Part shown: in pieces, positions 26,709-33,658 of the stretch
How the letters are laid out: every line of letters starts with the position of its first letter
Numbering within the stretch: the stretch's first letter is position 1
Origin: Verrucomicrobiota bacterium
Lineage (GTDB): Bacteria > Verrucomicrobiota > Verrucomicrobiia > Verrucomicrobiales > Akkermansiaceae
Assembly: GCA_030835305.1 (NCBI GenBank)
Contig: JAURPJ010000035.1
Coordinates: 1-37,059 of the forward strand
Length of the DNA stretch: 37,059 nt
Reading direction: 5' to 3'
Program-made: the position numbers and the translations under genes
Notes under the pieces: generated by a model
The model's input: only the letters and a program-made list of their open reading frames with translations
The model's database searches: none
What the model was told of the DNA's origin: nothing

Positions 26709-27173
26709 TTATTCGTGAGAGCAGCAATATTCAGACTTTTGCGCTTTGACAGGAATTGCGGGCAATCCGCAAAATTCAGTAGTAAGGAACTCAGTGGGTT
26801 TATGGGCCAGTTGCAGGACCACAGAGTCATCTGAAATTTCTGTCCCCTGAATCGTATATTGGGAAATCACATTCCTTTCATATTCAATTTCAACGGGAAT
26901 GGATTCGTCCGGGAGATACGGTTTGGCAATCTCAAGAATCGAGGCCATTTTTTCCACCTCAATCCGGTGATCATAATCTTCCCCCACCCATACTTGAAGC
27001 TGGCAGGTGACTCGTTCGCGCAGCTTGCCGCCACAGTCTAGAAAAGTCTTTTGGATACGTCCGACCTCTGTCACGTGGAAGGACACTGGCACGGTTGCGC
27101 CATCCGGAAGTACAATTCGGAAGTCTTTCTCGGAATCCTCAGCAAGAAGCATTTTAAGCTCAGATAATTTCAT
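26709..27173 (-). CDS. DUF6428 family protein in arsenic operon
   Basis: The product (154 aa) is a soluble protein with [14 protein letters not shown] and TFLDCGG segments and the cysteine-bearing end SEYCCSHE. It matches the DUF6428 type found next to arsR in many ars operons. The function is unknown; the vicinal C-terminal cysteines suggest arsenite or metal binding, an inference. The ATG overlaps the arsR stop (ATGA), and acr3 follows. Confidence 0.75.
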   Translation of the reverse strand: MKLSELKMLLAEDSEKDFRIVLPDGATVPVSFHVTEVGRIQKTFLDCGGKLRERVTCQLQVWVGEDYDHRIEVEKMASILEIAKPYLPDESIPVEIEYERNVISQYTIQGTEISDDSVVLQLAHKPTEFLTTEFCGLPAIPVKAQKSEYCCSHE

Positions 27174-27562
27174 GAGGTCATGCTCGATTTGGATTTCTTG
27201 CGGGAAGTGAGTTTTCTAGGTCCCGGGCAGCAACTTCCCTCCCGTTCCTTGAGACGGCGCTCCGCTCTCCTGGCGTCGTCCTTCCAGGCCGGGTCTTCCG
27301 TTCCAGCGAAAAATAACTTCATTGAACGGATCAACTTGAGATACCGTCTCTCGATTCGAAAATAGGTCCACTTTTCGCATTTTTCGCTCTCCAGCAGACC
27401 TGCTTTTCGAATGATTTGAACATGGCTTGAAATGGTGGATTGCGGCATCTCGAGGATGTCTGATAGCTCGCAGGCGCAAAGAGCGTTATCGGTGACGAGA
27501 GACACAATTCGCCACCGTGTGGGGTCGGCCAAAGCCCGGTTGAAAAAAACAACGTCATCCAT
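27170..27562 (-). CDS. arsR: ArsR/SmtB-family arsenic-responsive repressor
   Basis: This winged-helix protein (130 aa) has the metal-site pair C29-A-C31 in LCACELSDIL and the recognition helix MPQSTISSHVQIIRKAGL. A KSG-like Cys pair near the C-terminus (GSCCPGP) may take part in sensing. It would bind a palindrome 11 bases upstream of its ATG and release it when arsenite binds, opening the whole operon arsR-DUF6428-acr3-arsC. Confidence 0.93.
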   Translation of the reverse strand: MDDVVFFNRALADPTRWRIVSLVTDNALCACELSDILEMPQSTISSHVQIIRKAGLLESEKCEKWTYFRIERRYLKLIRSMKLFFAGTEDPAWKDDARRAERRLKEREGSCCPGPRKLTSRKKSKSSMTS

Positions 27563-27572
27563 AACGTAAATT

Positions 27573-27583
27573 ATCGTAACGAT
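27573..27583 (-). promoter_or_regulatory. Candidate ArsR operator
   Basis: A perfect palindrome ATCGT-A-ACGAT lies 11 bases upstream of the arsR start, in an AT-rich stretch that can hold the promoter. Position and symmetry fit autoregulation by ArsR. Confidence 0.5.
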
Positions 27584-27797
27584 GAAAGTCGTTTTGTAAA
27601 GATCGAGTTTAAATATTATCTTAGGATGGTCTGTCAGTCCTCGACTCGATCGAGGCCAACGGGAACCAGGGAAGACGCTTACTTCAGCAACAGCTGGTCC
27701 GCGGGTTCTCGATGATCACCGGCTCGAGCAAACCCAACTTCGTGCCCCTTTAGAATGTTCACATTATTTAATAAAACCTCCGAGCTTCCCGGGAGTT

Positions 27798-27848
27798 ATT
27801 TCGTAAAAGCCCCAGCGGTCTCCGGGTCCAAAGACCGGATTACGAAAT
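27798..27848. repeat. Nested inverted repeat in the gap upstream of arsR
   Basis: ATTTCGTAA (27798-27806) pairs with TTACGAAAT (27840-27848), and inside it CGGTCT (27816-27821) pairs with AGACCG (27832-27837). The result is a two-tier hairpin without a T-run. The rest of 27563-28086 shows no convincing gene; a short frame near 27650-27750 reads weakly protein-like and I do not call it. Confidence 0.55.
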
Positions 27849-28086
27849 TCACCTCTTTCTAGACTGGCGCAATTTTGCAAAACGAACCTTCAAACTGGTC
27901 CTTGATCCCTGCTCGATCAACGGTACGGAGCGATCTGATCACCGTAGATGTCGTTCATTTCTTTTCAGAGACCATCCCCCTCGGCCCGCCGCAATTACAA
28001 TTTTGTCCCTTTCTCCATTTCCGGCCTGGACCAAAGGACGGCGTCTCAGGCATTCCCGGCAAAAAATCCCGGCTGTCCACCGCTGA

Positions 28087-29187
28087 CTATTTACCGGTGA
28101 CCTGGCGTAACACGGCATACTTCCCCTTGTTCCACCCGTGGACCAGGAGAACGAGCTCTTTTTTCCCATTGGCTCCGGGGATTTCATGCGGCCAAACGTG
28201 GTGGATGTTCTTCAGCACAGGTATACCCAACTCGCCAGGGATGATAGTGGAAACAAGCTTTTTTCCTGAGTGAGCAAAGATTGCAGCAGTCTTGTTACCA
28301 GCGACCGGACTCAGGGCATTGAAGAAAAAGTGTTCTTTAAGATACGAGACGTTGCAAACTAAGTTACCTGCCGGGATCTCGTCGAGAAGCTTGACGAACT
28401 TGCCGTCTTTGGTGAAGTGCACAATCTGTTGGGCAGCGCGATTGGCCACGTAGATGTCACCTTTGTGCGCAAAAATTCCGTGGGCTGTACTAAACTGTCC
28501 GGGCTGCTTCCCACGACCTCCCCAAGCGAGAGTCCCCCAGCCCCAATTCCCATCACTTTCAGTAAGGGTCAGGACGAAATCACCCGGTGAATAGCCTGTA
28601 ACAGCGTAAAGAACTCCATCAAGATAAGTGACATCGGTCACCGCAAAGTTGGGCTTCTCGCCCGCATAATAGGTTTTCGCAGGCTCGAAAACAAAGGTCT
28701 CGCCAGTCGGGCAGCCAATCTCATGGATTACCTCACCTTGCAAATCTGTGATCAATATTCGCTTGTCGCTCGGCTGCGCAAGCGCGAGGAGCTTCTTCCC
28801 CTCGTGAACAAAGAATACCTGTCCGTGGATCGTTCCTTTTAGCCGCAGATCGCTACCAAGTTTTTTCCACGTCTTCAGGTCTTGGCTGATTGAGCAGAGG
28901 CCGTAGCCCGGGATACCGGTATATATCGTACCGTCCGCATCCTCGGTAAACCCACCATGCATGCGTGGCTCAAACGGTTTCGCATCCTCCGGGAAGTTCT
29001 CGGTCAAGGCCTTGTCCCATTCAAAGACGAAATCACCCTGACCAGTCGTTGCAACAACGACAGCCGTATCCGAGGTGGTGATTGTATGGGTGTGATCCGC
29101 CCCTCCATTTTTCACCTCGTGGGCGAAAGCGGGCAGGCATGCGCAGGCAAAGCAAGTTGCAGCTATCGTAAAAATTGACGTTTTCAT
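28087..29187 (-). CDS. Exported NHL/six-bladed beta-propeller protein
   Basis: ATG 29187 has a good Shine-Dalgarno (AAAGGA about ten bases upstream) and gives a signal peptide of about 22 residues (ending AFAHE). The rest (to residue 366) is a propeller with repeated blade motifs such as GGFTEDADGTIYTGI, QFSTAHGIFAHKGDIYVANR and HFTKDGKFVKLL, typical of NHL or SMP-30-like folds. A His-rich start (HTHTI) follows the signal. No catalytic residues can be assigned. It is monocistronic between two gene-poor stretches. It could be a structural or ligand-binding envelope protein. Confidence 0.8.
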   Translation of the reverse strand: MKTSIFTIAATCFACACLPAFAHEVKNGGADHTHTITTSDTAVVVATTGQGDFVFEWDKALTENFPEDAKPFEPRMHGGFTEDADGTIYTGIPGYGLCSISQDLKTWKKLGSDLRLKGTIHGQVFFVHEGKKLLALAQPSDKRILITDLQGEVIHEIGCPTGETFVFEPAKTYYAGEKPNFAVTDVTYLDGVLYAVTGYSPGDFVLTLTESDGNWGWGTLAWGGRGKQPGQFSTAHGIFAHKGDIYVANRAAQQIVHFTKDGKFVKLLDEIPAGNLVCNVSYLKEHFFFNALSPVAGNKTAAIFAHSGKKLVSTIIPGELGIPVLKNIHHVWPHEIPGANGKKELVLLVHGWNKGKYAVLRQVTGK

Positions 29188-29369
29188 TGGTTCGTTTTCC
29201 TTTGGGTTTCTATTCTGAATGAGAATCATCTTCGCTTTACGAGTCATCCCGATTTCCCGGGTTCACACGCATCTAACTTTTATGACGGCCCGAACTCTGA
29301 GTCAAAAGGAGCAAGGAGCCAGCCCAAAGATCGTTAACATTGAGCAATCGCGTGTTGCCTCACAAAAGA

Positions 29370-29706
29370 GGACACCATGGCGCAAGCCATCTGGAACATG
29401 CCAACTGGGTGAAAAAAGACAAGTCACCCCCGCAGTTGGCAGGGTCTAGCTGATTTCGAACATCTCTATGCGCCAAAGCCCGGTTCAGTCGATAGAACGA
29501 TGGTCCTGTTCGGGGAGCATAATCCGGCCGATGTGACCACACTCCAGTTCGGTGTCGCCCGGGATGGGAAGATACGGGTTTAGTTTTCCACCGAAGTTGA
29601 TTTTGAGATCGAAACGGACTGGGATGATCTGGAGCAGATCGAGATGGATTTTGATCTGAAACTCGAGGTGCAGCTGCTTCGTGTTTCGACGAGTCTAGAA
29701 AAGTAA
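29370..29706 (+). pseudogene. Broken small gene, unknown family (frameshift and in-frame TAG)
   Basis: Two frames read as protein one after the other: a first part up to about 29450 (HANWVKKDKSPPQLAGSS) and, in a different frame, a second from about 29450 to TAA 29704-29706. The second part includes APKPGSVDRTMVLFGEHNPA and, after an in-frame TAG at 29581-29583, acidic sequence TDWDDLEQIEMDFDLKLE and a clean end at SLEK. I do not recognise the family. The simplest view is one gene damaged by a frameshift and a nonsense change. The stretch 29188-29370 shows no feature I can support. Confidence 0.45.
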
Positions 29707-29799
29707 TGCGACTGCGACAGTAGGACGATTAGCGAAACGATTGCACCGATGGTCGACCTTTCCTAATATGGAGCTCTGGAAAAGATTCCCGGCGGATTT

Positions 29800-30478
29800 A
29801 CATTCGGGATTGAGTGACGGGCACGCCTTGTCTCTCCGCTTGTGCTCGATCAACAAGTCGATCAACACCTCGCCGGAGAAGGTCCGTGTCCAGGCGTCGG
29901 GGTGAATCGTTAGTTTGACTTAGCCTCCTCTTTTCTGAATCGCTCTCTCCATGCAGATCGATTCGTAGACCGGGATGACTGGATCCTTTTTCTCCATGGA
30001 TCAGCGAGATCGGAAGGTTTCCGGACCAGCCCGCATAGGGAGTTGGCGAGGCTGCCCACAGGACAAGCATGACCGCAAAGCGGCCGGGGGTTTCCATGAC
30101 GAGGCGATAGGCTCCGTATCGTCCGCGACTCATACCGGCGAGGTAGATACGATGGGGGTCAAATTCGATTTCGGTTTTCAGCTGATCCAGAAACCTGGCG
30201 AGTCGATTTTCCTCCCAGAACCCTTTGGCATCGGAATTGAGTAGAGAAACGACGACCATGGGTTAGTTCCGTCCGTTCTCGATTTCCTTGGGCGGCCCGT
30301 GGGGTTTGACTTTTTCCAAGTCGTCACCACTTTCGCCGCCTCCGTGAAGGAAGAGGAGAAGGGGCGGTGCCGCGTCGGCTCTCCGATCTTTCGGCTGGTA
30401 GAGGCGAAAGTCGACGATTTCTCCGGTGGGTAAGATGGCTTTCCAATTTTCCTGATCAGCGTGAAGGGAGCTCTATCC
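29800..30478 (-). pseudogene. Decayed alpha/beta-hydrolase (esterase/PHB-depolymerase-like)
   Basis: The minus-strand frame just after the DUF1501 stop reads PPLLLFLHGGGESGDD, the oxyanion-hole segment of secreted esterases, and then TAA at 30263-30265. It continues in the same frame with FDPHRIYLAGMSRGRYGAYR, where GMSRG holds the nucleophile serine. At a run of five A near 29985-29990 a one-base insertion shifts the frame; correcting it restores EKDPVIPVYES with the acid residue. Another TAA (29920-29922) precedes VKLTIHPDAWTRTF. The usual GHD before the WT is absent, so the catalytic His seems lost. The N-terminal domain is also missing. It is clearly inactive. Confidence 0.75.
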
Positions 30479-30487
30479 TTTGCCGGG

Positions 30488-31978
30488 CTACGCAAGGACG
30501 TCTTTGATGACGTGGCCGTGCACGTTGGTGAGGCGACGTTCAAGACCGTTGTGGTAGTAACTGAGCCTCTCGTGATCCAGCCCCATGAGATGGAGAATCG
30601 TCGCGTTGAAGTCGTAAACCTCGACGGGATCGGCGGCGGTCTTGAAGCCGAATTCGTCGCTCTGTCCGTAGCTGAATCCCTTTTTCACTCCGGCCCCGGC
30701 AAGGAAGCAGGTAAAGGCGTCTGGATTGTGATCGCGGCCTGTGCCATTGCCTTGGAGGAAGGGCATGCGTCCAAACTCAGTGGCCCAGACGATGAGCGTG
30801 TTCTCCAGCAGGCCACGACGCTTCATGTCCTGAATCAGCGCAGCGGTTGGCTGGTCCATGATTTCGGCCTGCATCGCGTGAGTATTCTTGATGTTGGAGT
30901 GGGAATCCCAATTCGTGATTCCGTTTCCTCCGGAGGGATCGCTTCCGTTGAATAGCTGCACGACGCGAACGCCTTTCTCAATGAGACGACGGGCGAGGAT
31001 GCAGTTCTTGGCATACTCGCGTTTCAGTTCCGTCCCGGTATCAGTTCCGTATTCCTTATGAATGGACTCGGGCTCTCTGGAGAGGTCCATCATATCCGGG
31101 ACGGAAGTCTGCATTTCGCCCGCCAGTTCGTAGCTCGCGATCCGGGCGGCGAGATCGGCGTCATTCGGATATTTTTCGAGATGGCCGGCATTGAGCCGTT
31201 TCAGAAGATCGACGGTTTGCCGGTCATCGGCTGCGGTGAATCCTTTGGGGCGACGGAGATTGGCCGGGGGATTCTTTGCGTTAAAATCGGTTCCCTGGAA
31301 GGCTGCAGGGAGGAATCCGTTTCCGAAGTTGTTCTTGCCGGAGCGGGCAAGGCCGCGGGGATCATTGATTGCCACAAAGGCGGGGAGTTCTTCGCAGGCG
31401 GAACCGAGAGCGTAGGTGACCCAGGATCCAAAGGACGGAAACCCCTCCATCGTGAAGCCAGTATTCATAAAATTTTCCCCCTGCGGATGCGCACTCGTCT
31501 GAGTGTGAAGGGAGTGAACAAAGCAGAAGTCATCGGCCAACTCGCCCATTTTTGGGAGTAAATCGGAGGTCATTTTTCCGCTCTGCCCACGAGGTTTGAA
31601 GTCCCAGAATGGCTTTGCGACATTCCCCGGGGGGCCCTCAAAAGTCACGTCGGGAATGAAGGCCGCTTTCTGGCCATGGATTTTTTCCAAAGCGGGCTTG
31701 TAGTCGAAGGTGTCAACGTGGCTGACTGCTCCGGGGCAATAGATCACAAGCACCTGCTTCGCGGCGGCTTTAAAATGGTTTGCCCTTGGGGCGTAGGGAT
31801 TGTTCGGGTCAATGTCAGGACGGATTGGTCGCTTTCCGCTGAAAGCAGTCGGGTCTTCTTTTGCGGCAAGGAGTTGTGCCAGCCCAAGGCCACCGAGGGT
31901 TCCGGCAGTATTCTTGAGAAAATGACGGCGGTCCAGAAGTCGCTGACCGAATGGAGAAATGTTTTCTGCTTCGTTCAT
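30488..31978 (-). CDS. DUF1501 (sulfatase-like fold) Tat-exported protein
   Basis: The product (496 aa) starts with a Tat-type leader (LLDRRHFLKNTAGTLGGLG) and covers the DUF1501 domain, an alkaline-phosphatase-superfamily fold. Visible blocks include VSHVDTFDYKP, HSLHTQTSAHPQG, NWDSHSNI and TEFGRMPF. In the PVC group DUF1501 genes sit beside DUF1549/DUF1553 cytochrome genes, as here, and the pair probably acts together at the cell envelope; the reaction is not known. It is 34 bases after the sulfatase gene. Confidence 0.92.
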   Translation of the reverse strand: MNEAENISPFGQRLLDRRHFLKNTAGTLGGLGLAQLLAAKEDPTAFSGKRPIRPDIDPNNPYAPRANHFKAAAKQVLVIYCPGAVSHVDTFDYKPALEKIHGQKAAFIPDVTFEGPPGNVAKPFWDFKPRGQSGKMTSDLLPKMGELADDFCFVHSLHTQTSAHPQGENFMNTGFTMEGFPSFGSWVTYALGSACEELPAFVAINDPRGLARSGKNNFGNGFLPAAFQGTDFNAKNPPANLRRPKGFTAADDRQTVDLLKRLNAGHLEKYPNDADLAARIASYELAGEMQTSVPDMMDLSREPESIHKEYGTDTGTELKREYAKNCILARRLIEKGVRVVQLFNGSDPSGGNGITNWDSHSNIKNTHAMQAEIMDQPTAALIQDMKRRGLLENTLIVWATEFGRMPFLQGNGTGRDHNPDAFTCFLAGAGVKKGFSYGQSDEFGFKTAADPVEVYDFNATILHLMGLDHERLSYYHNGLERRLTNVHGHVIKDVLA

Positions 31979-32012
31979 GAGAGAGGGTTTGGTTGGCTTG
32001 GGATTGAAGCGA

Positions 32013-33632
32013 TTACTGAAGATATTCCTGCACCTTGGCTGACAGCTCTTTGACTACCGCAGGATTGTCTTCCGCTACGTTTACGGTTTCTTTCGGGTCC
32101 TTATCGTGGTCGAAGAGTTCGACAAAAACGGGTTCCACCTTCGGGTTGCGAGAGTCGAGCCAAGTTACAACGCGGTAGCGGTTAGTCCTGAGAGAATACC
32201 CCATGAGATGGTTTTCAAACAGGTCTCGGTCCCATTGCTCTCCGTGTTGCTCGATGATTCGCCCTTCAACCTCTTCAATGAGAGGACCGAAGAAAGTTTC
32301 TCTCATTTCGGCGGAGAGGGGGTTGGCGGCCCACTCACGAAGAGCCGGGCTGGGGAACTGGCTCAGAGCGGAGTCCTTCCACTCCTGATCCGCATCCTCG
32401 AGGAGAGGCGCGAAGCTCTTTCCGACAATATGGTCCGGATTTGGGATTCCAGCGAGTTCGCAGAGGGTGGGATAGATATCGACCAGCTCAACAAGAGCGT
32501 TGGTCCCCTCGCCTTTTGCTTTCATTTCCGGTGTGGAAATGATCAGGGGAACGCGGGTAGCAATTTCGTAGTTGGTGGCCTTGCCCCAAATGCCCATGTC
32601 ACCGAGATGCCAGCCGTGGTCTCCCCAGACAATGATGATGGTGTTGTCGCTGACCCCGGCCGCCTTCAGGGCGGCTATCATCTTTCCGATGTTCGCATCG
32701 ACATAACTAACACTGGCATAATAGGCGTGGAGAAGAGTTCGGGAAAGCTCGTCTCCCATGGGACCGATTTTCGGAACGTTGGCGCGAACGCGAAGCTCAA
32801 AGGACGGGTGCAGTCCGATCCGCGCTCCGTTCGAAGGTCCCTCCGTCTGTTCCGGCAAAGCGATCTTCTCACGGTCGTAGAGATCCCAGTATTTCTTCGG
32901 GGCGACCCAGTTGAGGTGAGGGAGCTTGAACCCGAGAGCGAGAAAGAACGGCTTCTCTTTGTTTGTGGCCACCATGTCCTTGAGCGTTGCGATGGCGACT
33001 TCGGTATTCCATCCGTCGATGTAGGCATGGTCCGGCACGTCGTAGCTTTCGTAGGCAGGACCGCTTGCTAGACCGCGTTTCGAGGCCTCACCATACTTTT
33101 CGAACATTTCCTTTTTCTGCTGCATATGAAGCTCGTGATTCTTCGGATCAGCGAAGGTGTATTTCGGCTTTTGATAGGGAGTCTTCTTCACTGCCGGCAT
33201 GCGACTCCAGGACTGAGGGTCGTCTCCGGGACGGTGAAAAATCTTTCCACTGGAGACGGTTTCGTATCCGTGCGCCATGAAATGCTGGGGCAGGGTGATG
33301 ACGTCGGGATTGAGTTCCCGGAACTGGACGTAGTTGTGGGTGATTCCGGTCTGGTCGGGGCGAAGTCCGGACAGCAGGCTGGCCCGAGAGGGAGAGCAGA
33401 TCGCCTCCTGGCAGTAGGCACGATCGAAACGCAGTCCTTTCGAAGCCAGCTGATCGAGGTTGGGGGAAAGCACAGCTTCGGAACCGTAGCAACCGAGCTC
33501 GGGTCGAAGGTCATCGATCGCGATGAACAGGATGTTGGGCTTGTCCGCTGCATTCGAGGTGAAGGCAAGGATGGTGAGAGCGTTCAGGCAAAGGAGCCGA
33601 GGCGCAAAAAGAAATTTGGAAAGGTGTTTCAT
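32013..33632 (-). CDS. Iduronate-2-sulfatase-like secreted sulfatase
   Basis: The product (539 aa) has a signal peptide (about 1-29), the metal site D40-D41 in AIDDLRPELGCYG, the formylglycine motif C79-S-P-S-R83, HGWHLGD and GLRPDQTG, a layout typical of the iduronate-2-sulfatase/choline-sulfatase-like branch. It should act on sulfated uronic-acid-type glycans, an inference from the branch. I chose ATG 33632; an in-frame GTG at 33653 adds seven residues and lies next to the upstream stop. It is between the PSCyt1 gene (26 bases) and DUF1501 and probably shares their transcript. Confidence 0.93.
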   Translation of the reverse strand: MKHLSKFLFAPRLLCLNALTILAFTSNAADKPNILFIAIDDLRPELGCYGSEAVLSPNLDQLASKGLRFDRAYCQEAICSPSRASLLSGLRPDQTGITHNYVQFRELNPDVITLPQHFMAHGYETVSSGKIFHRPGDDPQSWSRMPAVKKTPYQKPKYTFADPKNHELHMQQKKEMFEKYGEASKRGLASGPAYESYDVPDHAYIDGWNTEVAIATLKDMVATNKEKPFFLALGFKLPHLNWVAPKKYWDLYDREKIALPEQTEGPSNGARIGLHPSFELRVRANVPKIGPMGDELSRTLLHAYYASVSYVDANIGKMIAALKAAGVSDNTIIIVWGDHGWHLGDMGIWGKATNYEIATRVPLIISTPEMKAKGEGTNALVELVDIYPTLCELAGIPNPDHIVGKSFAPLLEDADQEWKDSALSQFPSPALREWAANPLSAEMRETFFGPLIEEVEGRIIEQHGEQWDRDLFENHLMGYSLRTNRYRVVTWLDSRNPKVEPVFVELFDHDKDPKETVNVAEDNPAVVKELSAKVQEYLQ

Positions 33633-33658
33633 TGGAAGTTGACTGGACTGCACTCCAG

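Noticed and set aside
27600-27780. Short plus-strand frame reading QGRRLLQQQLVRGF
   Set aside because: It has no start, is short and no family fits; chance cannot be excluded.
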